Assembly: GCA_024698505.1 (NCBI GenBank) | Contig: JAILRE010000021.1 | Span: 1 to 57,587 of the forward strand | Direction of reading: 5' to 3' | Source: Clostridiales bacterium | Lineage (GTDB): Bacteria > Bacillota > Clostridia > Christensenellales > CAG-138 | DNA: 57,587 nt | In this document: positions 7,835 to 15,755 of the stretch, piece by piece | Layout of the letters: each line of letters opens with the position of its first letter | How positions within the stretch are numbered: position 1 is the first letter of the stretch | Translations under genes and position numbers: made by a program | The notes under the pieces: generated by a model | Databases searched by the model: none | What the model was told of the DNA's origin: nothing | Seen by the model: the letters and a program-made list of their open reading frames with translations, nothing else

Positions 7835-8749
7835 ATGAAAAGAATCACAGCGCTATTACTTATAGCTGCGTTTACAATAGCATTCTGTGCCTGCAATAAG
7901 CCCGTAGAGCCTCCCGAGCCTTCACCGGAACCGTCGGAAGCTTCGCCCAGTGAGCAGGTTTCAACTCCCGAACCGACGGAAACTCTGCTAATCACGGAAG
8001 CTCCGACGCCCGAGCCGACCGCGCTCCCAACTCCCGGCGATCCTAATTACCCGAATTCCGCACGCATCATGCTCCCCGAGTCGTTTACTACGGAAATAGA
8101 CGTTGCTTCGGATACCGACGAAAGATACTTTTACCGATACGGAGACTACATTTTTTGGTGTTGCGGAAGCGAAAGCGAATGCGTACAAATCAGGAAGGGG
8201 AAGGAGCTGGAGTATTGCGGCAGCATCCTTCAAGGTCAGGATTCATATTATTTCGAGGGAAAAACGGAGAACGGCTTCTACGTTGTACGGGGATCGTTTT
8301 TCGACGGAGACAGCGATCTGCCGCTCGACAGCCTGCTGTTTTACAACGTGGAGACCGGGGAAACAAGCAAGGTGGGCGAAGCGTTGTACTCCTGTGAACA
8401 ATGCGGAAATTACATAGTCGGCGCAAGATACTTAGGGCCGGAGGACGATGATGAGGACGTCCGTTGGGTAATGTGGATCTATCGTCACGAGATGAAGACC
8501 GAAGAAAGGATCGAGCTTTACAGATTCGATATCCACAACGACGACAAGGTTGACCGCTTATACATAAAGTATTTTGGCGGAGACTGCGTGTACTACACTA
8601 TGCTCCGCGGAGGAAGCTCGACCCGCTTCGGGATATTCAGGCTCAATATCGAGACCGGCGAATGCGAAAAGGTCGCAGATCACGGCCTGCCTTACGCCGT
8701 TGACGAGAACGGGATCCTGTATTACGGGGATTTCGTTTACGTCGGTTGA
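7835..8749 (+). CDS. Lipoprotein with Pro/Glu/Ser linker and DUF5050-like repeats
   Basis: 304 residues from the ATG at 7835 (GAAAGAGGT upstream); an earlier in-frame ATG at 7772 would precede the signal peptide. Signal peptide MKRITALLLIAAFTIAFCAC ends in a lipobox (FCAC). It is followed by a low-complexity linker of Pro, Glu, Thr and Ser (about 22-68) and a C-terminal domain of repeating short beta units (YRYGDYIFWCC, YYFEGKTENGFYVVRG, LLFYNVETGETSKV, FGIFRLNIETGECEKV). The phrases NVETGETSKV and NIETGECEKV look like blades of a propeller. Same architecture as the lipoproteins at 14537 and 15756. Ends at a strong terminator. Ligand unknown. Confidence 0.8.
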   Translation: MKRITALLLIAAFTIAFCACNKPVEPPEPSPEPSEASPSEQVSTPEPTETLLITEAPTPEPTALPTPGDPNYPNSARIMLPESFTTEIDVASDTDERYFYRYGDYIFWCCGSESECVQIRKGKELEYCGSILQGQDSYYFEGKTENGFYVVRGSFFDGDSDLPLDSLLFYNVETGETSKVGEALYSCEQCGNYIVGARYLGPEDDDEDVRWVMWIYRHEMKTEERIELYRFDIHNDDKVDRLYIKYFGGDCVYYTMLRGGSSTRFGIFRLNIETGECEKVADHGLPYAVDENGILYYGDFVYVG

Positions 8750-8782
8750 TCGGCCCGATCGCTGTATCGAAGGACAGATCAA

Positions 8783-8816
8783 AGCCCCCGCGGAAATGAC
8801 CGCGGGGGCTGTTTTA
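8783..8816 (+). terminator. Strong bidirectional terminator
   Basis: Stem AGCCCCCGCGG/CCGCGGGGGCT (8783-8793 with 8800-8810), loop AAATGA, then GTTTTATT. It also ends the minus-strand antiporter operon, whose last stop codon is at 8817-8819. Confidence 0.92.
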
Positions 8817-9263
8817 TTATCGGAGATCGCAGACGAGGCAGTATCTTCTGCCCTTGTCGCCGTACTCATGCGTGAGGGCGGCCGTCCATAAGAAGCTTTC
8901 GTCGAAGAAGTAGACGTCCTCCGGAAGGGTCGGAAGTATGCTTTCAAGCTTGGAGCCCGGCAATTCCAGCACGGCGGACTTCGGGTATTTCCAATAGTTC
9001 GGGACGGGTATCATTTCCTTCGAATTGAGATCCCACATGACGAGGACCTTTTCCGCCTGCGAAGCTCTTTCGAGCGCGGCTTTTTCGGATACCGTTTCGC
9101 GGTTTTTCATGCAGTCCCACAGGTACCCTATATAGCACAGCCCGTCGGAAAAGAGCCGCTTTTCGCGCACGGCGGTCTTGTAATACTCGCTGTTCTTGTC
9201 CGCGAAGGCGTCTGTGAACGCCTGCCTTACCGCGTCCGCTTTTCTGCCGAGGATTATCCGCAT
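8817..9263 (-). CDS. Hypothetical protein downstream of the antiporter gene
   Basis: 148 residues, ATG at 9263 with GGAGG about 13 bases upstream. No signal peptide or membrane segment. It starts MRIILGRKADAVRQAFTDAFADKN and ends DESFLWTAALTHEYGDKGRRYCLVCDL, with a central strand-like VLVMWDLNSKEMIPVPNYW. It begins 19 bases after the end of the antiporter gene on the same strand, so it is probably the last cistron of that operon. I do not recognise the family and assign no function. Confidence 0.65.
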   Translation of the reverse strand: MRIILGRKADAVRQAFTDAFADKNSEYYKTAVREKRLFSDGLCYIGYLWDCMKNRETVSEKAALERASQAEKVLVMWDLNSKEMIPVPNYWKYPKSAVLELPGSKLESILPTLPEDVYFFDESFLWTAALTHEYGDKGRRYCLVCDLR

Positions 9264-9282
9264 CTAAGTCAAAAAACCTCCG

Positions 9283-10554
9283 TCAGGCCTTCTTTTTCTT
9301 TTTGAAGAAATGCGCGAAGGCGCGGCGCTCCCTGCCGATATCGCGGTCTATCTCGCCCGCGCCCTGGAGCGCGGCCTTGGTTATGATCGGGCCCGTGAGC
9401 TCGTAGACGAGAGTTGCGAAAAGCACGACCGTTACCACCTGATCCGCGACGACGCCGAGCTCCTCCGAGGCGGCGACCATCTGCGCCATACCTATCGCTA
9501 CGCCCGCCTGGGGAAGGAGCGTAAGGCCGAGGTAATCCCTTACCGTGCGCTCGGACCCGGTGACCGCGGCGCCCGCGAAAGCGCCCGTGTATTTGCCTAG
9601 GGCGCGGACTACGACGTATATCATGCCCGCCAGGCCGACCTTAGGCAGTATGGAGAGCTTGAGATCCGCGCCCGATATGACGAAGAAGAGCATGAAAAGG
9701 GGCGGCGTCCACTTTTCGCAGTGAGTGAGGATATGTATGGAATCGAGGCGCATATTCGCGAATACCGCGCCTATCATCATGCAGACGAGCAGATTGGAAA
9801 GATCGAGCACCTGCGAGAGCCCGACGCCGAGTATTACGGCGCAGACCATCAGCATGAGGCGGCTGTCGCGCGATTTGAAGAATCTGCACATCCAGGAGAG
9901 GAACGCGCCTATCGCCGCGCCTATGAGGAGCGAAAGGCCAATCTCCCTTAGAGGCTCGAGTATGACCTTCTCGGCGGTGACGCTCCCGCCCGCGGCGAAG
10001 ACCTCCGCGAGGGAGAAGCAGACGGAGAAGATTATGAGGCCGACCGCGTCGTCGAACGCGACTACGGGGAGCAGAGTCTCCGTGACGGGGCCCTTTGCCT
10101 TGTACTGCCTTACGACCATGAGCGTGGCCGCGGGAGCGGTGGCCGCCGCTATCGCGCCAAGAAGCAGCGCGCGGGAAACGTAAAACTCGCAGTCGTTCCT
10201 GACGAACATCATGGCGATCATAACGAAGGCGACCGTCGTGCAGGCTTGGAAGAGGGTGATTATGATTATCTTCACGCCGAGCTTTTTGATCGTTGCGAGC
10301 TTGAATTCGCCTCCGATGGAGAACGCGATAAAGCCGAGGGCGACCGTCGTTATGACGTTGAGGCTCTTAAGCCCCTCCTCGGTGATAAGGCCTCCGAAGG
10401 AGCCGTTCGTCAGAAGCCCCCAGAGGTTCGGGCCTATCAGCAGGCCCGCTATAAGATAACCCGTGACGTTCGGCAGGTTGAACAGCTTCATCACACGGGA
10501 GAGCGCGAGCCCGCCTATCATAGCGAACCCGATCATCAAAAGATTTGTAAACAT
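9283..10554 (-). CDS. CPA-type cation:proton antiporter
   Basis: 423 residues with about 12 hydrophobic helices; begins MFTNLLMIGFAMIGGLALSRVMKLFNLPNVTGYLIAGLLIGP, the typical first helices of the monovalent cation:proton antiporter-2 (KefB/NapA-like) family. VVAFDDAVGLIIFSVCFSL contains the family's DD ion-binding pair, and the C-terminal LPQAGVAIGMAQMV is also conserved. There is no RCK/TrkA-N domain after the membrane part, so regulation must be by another protein; the PII-like gene directly upstream (24-base gap) is the obvious candidate. It probably exchanges Na+ or K+ for H+ at the cytoplasmic membrane. The ion is not deducible here. Confidence 0.88.
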   Translation of the reverse strand: MFTNLLMIGFAMIGGLALSRVMKLFNLPNVTGYLIAGLLIGPNLWGLLTNGSFGGLITEEGLKSLNVITTVALGFIAFSIGGEFKLATIKKLGVKIIIITLFQACTTVAFVMIAMMFVRNDCEFYVSRALLLGAIAAATAPAATLMVVRQYKAKGPVTETLLPVVAFDDAVGLIIFSVCFSLAEVFAAGGSVTAEKVILEPLREIGLSLLIGAAIGAFLSWMCRFFKSRDSRLMLMVCAVILGVGLSQVLDLSNLLVCMMIGAVFANMRLDSIHILTHCEKWTPPLFMLFFVISGADLKLSILPKVGLAGMIYVVVRALGKYTGAFAGAAVTGSERTVRDYLGLTLLPQAGVAIGMAQMVAASEELGVVADQVVTVVLFATLVYELTGPIITKAALQGAGEIDRDIGRERRAFAHFFKKKKKA

Positions 10555-10578
10555 ATCAGTCTGAAAAATTGTATCCTG

Positions 10579-10911
10579 TTATTCTTCGATGCCCTCGAAG
10601 CTCGAAATGGGGACGGTGAACATTACGCCCTTCTTGCCGAGGCCGTTCGTGTTGCGCCTTACGACGCGCTTTGCGTGCTCTATCTGATCGTCGTTGAGGA
10701 GCAAAAACGCCGTGTGGCTGGATTCGAAATCGTTGCTGACGACCTTGGAGAGCGAGCCGAATATCGGCGCGGCGTCTATCGTGCTGTTGAGCAGAGCGTG
10801 CTTGAGGCTTGTGGACTGAAGAACTACGCCGTTCATTCCGTGTGCCTTTAGCCCGGCGAGGGTCTCAAGGAACTCGTCGCAATCGTCTATGGTTATCACC
10901 ATCAGCTGCAT
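10579..10911 (-). CDS. PII-like regulatory protein paired with the antiporter
   Basis: 110 residues from the ATG at 10911, which has GGGAGG 8 bases upstream. The N-terminus (MQLMVITIDDCDEFLETLAGLKAHGMNGVVLQSTSLKHALL) has the beta-alpha-beta pattern of PII/CutA-type ferredoxin-like folds, with the helix followed by G(M)NGVVLQST like the PII second strand and T-loop start. A later DDQIEHAKRVVRRN helix and a final VPISSFEG strand fit the second half of the fold. Located as the first gene of the antiporter operon. PII-like proteins are known beside several transporters and often sense nucleotides or metabolites; that it controls this antiporter is inference. Confidence 0.6.
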   Translation of the reverse strand: MQLMVITIDDCDEFLETLAGLKAHGMNGVVLQSTSLKHALLNSTIDAAPIFGSLSKVVSNDFESSHTAFLLLNDDQIEHAKRVVRRNTNGLGKKGVMFTVPISSFEGIEE

Positions 10912-10945
10912 ATAAGTATCCTCCCTGGTGTTTTTTGACATATAA

Positions 10946-10973
10946 ATATTAGTCCTTTTTTCCGCAAAGTCAA
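10946..10973 (-). promoter_or_regulatory. Promoter of the PII-like/antiporter operon
   Basis: Minus strand TTGACT (10968-10973), 16-base spacer, TAATAT (10946-10951). Confidence 0.65.
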
Positions 10974-11033
10974 GCGGTTTTCTTTTTATATTTATTTGCG
11001 GAAAACGGGGCGTCTGGTATCCCGGGCGCGCCG

Positions 11034-11058
11034 AAAAAGCCCGCGTTTTCACGCGGGC
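11034..11058 (-). terminator. Terminator of the M23 peptidase gene
   Basis: Stem GCCCGCG/CGCGGGC (11039-11045 with 11052-11058), loop of 6, then TTTTTCGG on the minus strand. Confidence 0.85.
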
Positions 11059-11089
11059 CTTTACTTTCCCTTTATGCGCGGCTCAGGCG

Positions 11090-11872
11090 TTATTGCTCCG
11101 CTTCGCCGTTCTTAATTATAACGTAGTTCACGGGATCGACCTGCTGATCGTTCAGCATCAGCTCGAAATGCAGATGGCTCTCCTCCGCGCATTCGGATAT
11201 CGCCGTATCGCCGACGTATCCGATGAGCTGACGGATCTCGACGCGGTCTCCCTCTTTGACGGCCGTCTCCTTTTTGAGCCCCGAATACACCGTCCTCATG
11301 CCGCCATCATGCAGAATGACGACCGTAGTGCCGAGCATATCGTCGTCGTAGACCTTTTCCACTACGCCCGCCTCTATCGAGCGGACCTCGCTGCCCTTCG
11401 GAGCGGCGATATCGACGCCGGGATGCGTCATCCACTGGCCGAGCGTCTTCGACCATATGAGGCAGTCCATCGCATATACGCGGATCAGCCTGCCGTCGAC
11501 GGGCGAAGTCCACGGGTCGCGGGGCTTCGGCTGAGGCGTCGAGGACGGTGCGGGCGTAAGCTCCGGCATAAGCGTGGGCTTGGGCGTGCCGCCGGGGATA
11601 TCAGTGTTCGCGGGGTTTTTAGTCGCTCGGGCGCTGTCGGGAACGGTCGTGGGCTTTGCCGTCCGCGCCCTGTCGAGCGCCTGCGAGATATCCTCGTCGT
11701 AGGAGCGTTCTGCCGGGGCCTGCGGCGTCCTGTCCTTGGTCCCAAGCACAAGCGCGAAAGTCCCGCCGAGTATGGTCAGGCATATCAGCGCGGCGATAAG
11801 AAGCCCGTTCTCCCTTAAAAATCTCGAAGCGCGGCGTTTCCTCGCCGTGCGTTTATCGTTCGATCCTCTCAT
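11090..11872 (-). CDS. M23 family metalloendopeptidase, SpoIIQ-like
   Basis: About 260 residues from the ATG at 11872 (AAGGAAGGG upstream); the frame is open to 11947 but without a ribosome binding site there. Order: basic cytoplasmic N-terminus, one transmembrane helix (LLIAALICLTILGGTFALVL), a Pro/Thr/Ser linker, then a LytM/M23 domain. Metal ligands are visible in HPGVDIAAPKGSEV (HxxxD) and HLHFEL (HxH), so it may be catalytically active. Length and single-pass topology match SpoIIQ, the forespore protein that forms the channel to the mother cell during engulfment. Other membrane-bound M23 proteins look similar, so the sporulation role is inference. Single-gene transcript with its own terminator. 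Confidence 0.8.
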   Translation of the reverse strand: MRGSNDKRTARKRRASRFLRENGLLIAALICLTILGGTFALVLGTKDRTPQAPAERSYDEDISQALDRARTAKPTTVPDSARATKNPANTDIPGGTPKPTLMPELTPAPSSTPQPKPRDPWTSPVDGRLIRVYAMDCLIWSKTLGQWMTHPGVDIAAPKGSEVRSIEAGVVEKVYDDDMLGTTVVILHDGGMRTVYSGLKKETAVKEGDRVEIRQLIGYVGDTAISECAEESHLHFELMLNDQQVDPVNYVIIKNGEAEQ

Positions 11873-11949
11873 TTTCCGTATCCCTTCCTTTCCGTTCGGG
11901 TCATATCCGTTTTCCTCAATATCATTTCCCGTTTTCGCGGAACTCATAC

Positions 11950-11978
11950 TTGAAAAAAAAGAGTTGTTTTGCTATAAT
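11950..11978 (+). promoter_or_regulatory. Sigma-A promoter of the CPBP-like operon
   Basis: TTGAAA (11950-11955), 17-base spacer, TGC-TATAAT (11973-11978, extended -10). It leaves a leader of about 100 bases before the first start codon at 12085. Confidence 0.65.
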
Positions 11979-12084
11979 ATGATGTTAATACGGCAATGCG
12001 GTTCGATTCGGCATTATTCCCGATTATTATTTTTTGAGAGGGTCCCCCGCGCGGCGCGCTTTGGGGATACGGTAACACGGCATT

Positions 12085-13176
12085 ATGATGAAGGCGCTCA
12101 AATCGGTAGGCTTCCTGCTTCTGGCGGCACTCGTTTTCGTTGGGTTCAATTACCCGTTCTTTGCGGTGCCCAACAAATTCGAAAAGGAAACTCGCGAGCT
12201 TACGCTCGCCCGCATCGAAAGCGGCAGCATGGCGGTGGACGAGGCCTACGTCAACGAGAGCGTGAAGGAGGCCATGGTCCCCCGCCTTCCCGGCATCTAC
12301 CGCACGGCGTTCATACTCGCGGCGGCAGCGGCGGCGATAGTCTTCTGCATCTCGATCCGTCCCCCGCACGACTGCGGCGGCTTCAACCTTTTCAACCCTC
12401 TCGCGCTCATCCCCATTGCGGCGATATCCGTCCTGACAGGGGCGGTGATAAGCCTCGTCCTCAGCAAGGTCACGGGGCAGTCCGTATCGGAGTTCCGCGA
12501 GCTTGCGGCAAAGCTCACGACGGATTTCACCTACGGCTCCGATAAGCTCCTTCTTATGATACTCGTTCCCGCGGCGCTCGAAATAGTCTTCCGCGGCTTC
12601 ATATTCAGCTTCCTCGAGAGGATCCATCCCCTCATCGCGATCGTGCTCTGCCCCGTGCTCTACGCGGTCACGGTCGGCTCGATAGCGACGGGCTACGCAA
12701 GGTGGAGCATCGGCTCCGTCGAGGCGGCGAAGACCGCTATGATCATCGCGCTCGGCATCGGCTTCGTCCATTCGCTCCTCACCTGGAGGTTCCGCTCGGG
12801 AATACCCGCGGTGCTTTCGCATATACTTATCGCGTATTCCGCGGGATTCGCCGTGAAGAACGCCGAAAACGGCTCGCTCGCGTTCACGGCGGCGCTGCTC
12901 TTCCTGCTGCTCGCGGCGGTGATGATACTGCCCTCCCTCCTCGGCGGAAGGATCAGGGTGCTCGCGTACGATTTTCCGTTCACGAAGCATCATAAGTCCA
13001 TGAACAAGTGGCTCTTCGGAACAAAGAAGCGCAGGAGGAAACACGCCGGGAAGGCCGCCGCGGCAAAGCCCGCGGAAAAGCCCGCGGAGCAGGAACCCAA
13101 GACGAAGAGCGGAAAGAGGTTCGGCTCCGGCGTCAAGGGCAAGAGCGTGAAGCGTCCGCATACCAACAGGAAATGA
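12085..13176 (+). CDS. CPBP-like intramembrane protein, catalytic motif degenerate
   Basis: 363 residues: about eight hydrophobic helices and a C-terminal Lys/Ala-rich cytoplasmic tail from about residue 310. The segment LVPAALEIVFRGFIFSFLER corresponds to the EExxxRGxL motif of CPBP (Abi/Rce1-type) membrane proteases, but the first Glu is Leu here, leaving only LE-IVF-R. The second motif region (IGFVHSLLTWRFRSGIPAVLSHILIAYSAG) keeps two His residues at plausible spacing. Loss of one motif Glu suggests an inactive or altered member. ATG starts at 12085 and 12088; no strong ribosome binding site. The stop overlaps the next start (ATGA), so the two proteins are translationally coupled. Confidence 0.65.
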   Translation: MMKALKSVGFLLLAALVFVGFNYPFFAVPNKFEKETRELTLARIESGSMAVDEAYVNESVKEAMVPRLPGIYRTAFILAAAAAAIVFCISIRPPHDCGGFNLFNPLALIPIAAISVLTGAVISLVLSKVTGQSVSEFRELAAKLTTDFTYGSDKLLLMILVPAALEIVFRGFIFSFLERIHPLIAIVLCPVLYAVTVGSIATGYARWSIGSVEAAKTAMIIALGIGFVHSLLTWRFRSGIPAVLSHILIAYSAGFAVKNAENGSLAFTAALLFLLLAAVMILPSLLGGRIRVLAYDFPFTKHHKSMNKWLFGTKKRRRKHAGKAAAAKPAEKPAEQEPKTKSGKRFGSGVKGKSVKRPHTNRK

Positions 13177-13772
13177 ACTCCGTTAAGGAAACCGTAATAT
13201 CCGCAGTACTGCCCGCGCTTCGCGAGGTTTGCCCCGAAGCCGAAAGGAACGATCTTCTGTTCTTCGGGAGCAGGGCGGATATCTGCTCGCCCCTGCCTCT
13301 CAAATACGGGCTTGACAGTCTTGACGGCATAGTATATAATTTAGAAAATAGGGTGATTCTATTCGGTCGCCCGGTGTTTTCGTCCGTAAGCGTTTCGGGC
13401 GGATTCATAAACATGCAGGTCGGCGAAGAAGCGCTTTCGGCCATCGTTTCGGAGGTCTCCGAAGGGGAGCTTCCTCCCCCCGCGGAAGTTATCCGGATCG
13501 GCGCGTACCCCGAAAGCCTGTACGCCGCGCTCCTCGATATCGCGAACGAGGGGGCGGGCTCAAAGGGCCTTCCCGAACCGGGCGGCGCCGCCCGCCTTGC
13601 GCTTTGGCATCTGCTCAATGCGGATTCCCCTTCGTCCCTGTCGGCGGCTTTGAAGGAGACCGAGGCCGCGATAAGGGCTCACCGAAGGGCGGCCGTTCAC
13701 GCCGAGGGCTCCGAAAGGATCTCCGGCGAGGCGGCGAAAGCCATGGCGGTCTCGCTCAGCAAGCACCTATAA
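13173..13772 (+). CDS. ArgRS-like orphan protein (N-terminal-type plus DALR-like regions)
   Basis: 199 residues from the ATG at 13173, overlapping the preceding stop by 4 bases. The first half ends VSVSGGFINMQVGEEALSAIV, which closely resembles the end of the ArgRS N-terminal domain (GPGFINFxLxxExLxxVL). The second half, YPESLYAALLDIANEG...ARLALWHLLNA, resembles the DALR anticodon-binding domain of ArgRS. The catalytic Rossmann domain (HIGH/KMSKS) is absent and the total length is about a third of an ArgRS. Stand-alone DALR-domain proteins are known in Clostridia, with no settled role. The match is by eye and distant. Confidence 0.5.
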   Translation: MNSVKETVISAVLPALREVCPEAERNDLLFFGSRADICSPLPLKYGLDSLDGIVYNLENRVILFGRPVFSSVSVSGGFINMQVGEEALSAIVSEVSEGELPPPAEVIRIGAYPESLYAALLDIANEGAGSKGLPEPGGAARLALWHLLNADSPSSLSAALKETEAAIRAHRRAAVHAEGSERISGEAAKAMAVSLSKHL

Positions 13773-13803
13773 CGCACAGTATGACAGATAGGAGAGATGA
13801 TAA

Positions 13804-14484
13804 ATGAACATTAAATGGTACGGGCATTCCTGTTTCCTTCTCACGAACGACGAGGGCGTTTCCATACTCACGGATCCCTGCCCCCCTTCCGTCGGCTTTG
13901 AGATAAGGGACGTCGTTTGCGACGCCGTTACGATCAGCCACGAGCATTTCGATCATAACTATATAGAGGCAGCCGCGGGCGATCCCGTCATCATCAGGGA
14001 CGCGGGCGAGCATGAGGTCAAGGGCGTAAAGGTGATCGGCTTCCCCGCCTTCCATGACAAGGCCCTGGGCGCTCAGCGCGGCAATGTAATGATGTACCTC
14101 TTCGAGATGGACGGCATCCGCATACTGCACGCGGGCGACGTGGGCGACCAGCTCACGCGCGAACAGATCGCCGAGATCGGCGTAGTGGACGTACTGCTCG
14201 TTCCCATCGGCGGCAAGTACACGCTCGATTATCTCGAGGCGCGCGAATTCGCGAATTCCCTGCATCCCAGCGTGGTCATCCCCATGCACTACAAGACGCC
14301 GACCTCCACGATCGACGTCGACGATTGCTCCAATTTCGTTTCCACCGTTCAGGACTGCCGCATCCACAAGCTGAACGACTGCGAGGCGAGCATCTATCAG
14401 AACACCCTCGGCGAGGACCGCGTCCTCGTGCTCGATCCCTACGTGGAGAGGATCGAGGAGGATCAGGTCAAGTTCGATCTGTAA
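13804..14484 (+). CDS. Metallo-beta-lactamase-fold hydrolase (UlaG-like)
   Basis: 226 residues, soluble, ATG at 13804 with AGGAG about 10 bases upstream. It starts MNIKWYGHSCFLLTNDEGVSILTDP, the usual first strands of the UlaG-like branch of the MBL superfamily. Metal ligands: SHEHFDH (HxHxDH), AFHDK, HAGDVGD (Asp ligand) and PMHYK (final His). It probably hydrolyses a phosphodiester, lactone or similar bond using two metal ions; the substrate cannot be told from the sequence. It lies 31 bases after the ArgRS-like gene and is followed by a terminator, so it is likely the last gene of that three-gene unit. Confidence 0.88.
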   Translation: MNIKWYGHSCFLLTNDEGVSILTDPCPPSVGFEIRDVVCDAVTISHEHFDHNYIEAAAGDPVIIRDAGEHEVKGVKVIGFPAFHDKALGAQRGNVMMYLFEMDGIRILHAGDVGDQLTREQIAEIGVVDVLLVPIGGKYTLDYLEAREFANSLHPSVVIPMHYKTPTSTIDVDDCSNFVSTVQDCRIHKLNDCEASIYQNTLGEDRVLVLDPYVERIEEDQVKFDL

Positions 14485-14498
14485 TTAAGGCAAACGAA

Positions 14499-14526
14499 AA
14501 GGCCGACTGCCGTCGGCCTTTTTCTT
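14499..14526 (+). terminator. Bidirectional terminator between convergent genes
   Basis: Stem AAGGCCGAC/GTCGGCCTT (14499-14507 with 14512-14520), loop TGCC, then TTTCTT; on the other strand TTTTCG follows. It serves the MBL gene and the lipoprotein gene ending at 14537. Confidence 0.92.
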
Positions 14527-14536
14527 ATGCTCTCGT

Positions 14537-15682
14537 TCAGTTTTCGCTCTGCGCCCGATCGAGCTTGTACTGCCTTATCTCTTCCGTCCTGAGCTTGTAG
14601 ACGCGGCCGAGCTGTATCTCGGCGACGATCAGCTCGCCGTCGATGCAGGTCATCTGGAATATCCTTCCGTCCTCGGTGATCCTGAACTCCCTCGTGGGGC
14701 TGTGGTCTACGACATGGTAATGCTGTTCGGCGATCCCAATGAGCTTGCCCTCGGGCGAAAACTTCTGCAGCGTCTTCTCGAACGAGAACGCGTACGGACC
14801 CGAGTCGGGGACGTTCCAGCAGACGATGAAGTATGCGTTCCCGTCGCCGTCGAGCCCGATATACTCATATGAGCCGCGCTTGCCCGTTAACAATTCACCG
14901 CCGCCGAATTCCGTGGTAAACGTGAAGCCGACGTAATTGTAGTCGGGATCGTCGTCCTCCGGATCTATTATCCTTTCCACGTTTATCTCGCAGATCTCGG
15001 GAGCCTCCGGATCGAATACGTTCCTGAATTTGCCCGGCCCCTGCATGAGGCAAAGCCCGCCGCCCTTAACATAGAGCGCATCGGCATAGTAGTTGGTCTC
15101 GATCCCCTCCGGGGGTCTGAAACTGCGGATGAACTCCCCCGTCTCCCAATCGTACTCGCAGACGTATTCGATCATAAACGTGTTGTAGACGTACAGGCTG
15201 TCCCCAAACCTTTCCATGGAGAAGGGATACGTGACGTCGGACACGTCGATGGTGCGGATAAGCGCGCCGTCTTCGAATACCTTCACGAGCTTATGCATGG
15301 TATCGAGTATGACGACCTTGCCGTCCTCGATGAAGAAATCGTTGGGGCCGTCCGTCTCTCCGTAGTTATCGCAGCCGAATTCTGCTTCCCCGTCGCCGTA
15401 AGCGCCGCGAAGGAGCACGGTAAACACAGCCTCGTCGGGGAGATCTGCGGGCGCTTCGGGATCGCAGAAAACGTAATCGCCCTCCGGCGCTTCTGTGGGC
15501 TCGGGAGTAGGCTCCTCGGTAGGCTCGGGCGTAGGCGTCTCGGTTGGCGCTTCGGTCGGCGCTTCCGTCGTGTTTTCGGTGGGTGCAGCCGTCGGATCGA
15601 CAATGGGATCGACGCTTCCGCGGCATGCGGTCAAAGCAAGCGTCATTGCGAATATCAGTATAATGACTATAAGTCTTTTCAT
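14537..15682 (-). CDS. Lipoprotein with PT-rich linker and propeller-like domain
   Basis: 381 residues. Signal peptide with lipobox (MKRLIVIILIFAMTLALTAC), then a linker of repeating PTEAPTE and PEPTE units (about 28-68) that should hold the folded part away from the membrane, then a repeat domain with DGKVVILDTMHKLVKVFEDG, DSLYVYNTFM and EYIGLDGDGNAYFIV blades typical of NHL-like propellers. It is a paralogue of the secreted protein at 6520-7710 and shares its linker, almost at DNA level, with the neighbour at 15756-16934. Start ATG at 15682 with AAGGAGG 8 bases upstream. Downstream cistron of the two-gene lipoprotein unit. Ligand unknown. Confidence 0.82.
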   Translation of the reverse strand: MKRLIVIILIFAMTLALTACRGSVDPIVDPTAAPTENTTEAPTEAPTETPTPEPTEEPTPEPTEAPEGDYVFCDPEAPADLPDEAVFTVLLRGAYGDGEAEFGCDNYGETDGPNDFFIEDGKVVILDTMHKLVKVFEDGALIRTIDVSDVTYPFSMERFGDSLYVYNTFMIEYVCEYDWETGEFIRSFRPPEGIETNYYADALYVKGGGLCLMQGPGKFRNVFDPEAPEICEINVERIIDPEDDDPDYNYVGFTFTTEFGGGELLTGKRGSYEYIGLDGDGNAYFIVCWNVPDSGPYAFSFEKTLQKFSPEGKLIGIAEQHYHVVDHSPTREFRITEDGRIFQMTCIDGELIVAEIQLGRVYKLRTEEIRQYKLDRAQSEN

Positions 15683-15755
15683 TTAAATGCCTCCTTAATG
15701 TATTCCGTCCGTTTCTTCGCTGTGGATATAGCTGTTTGGCAGAGCCTCGCGCAGC

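Noticed and set aside
11944-13161. Long minus-strand frame opposite the CPBP-like gene
   Set aside because: Composition (runs of Arg, Glu, His, Tyr) is typical of antisense to membrane-protein coding; no start signals.
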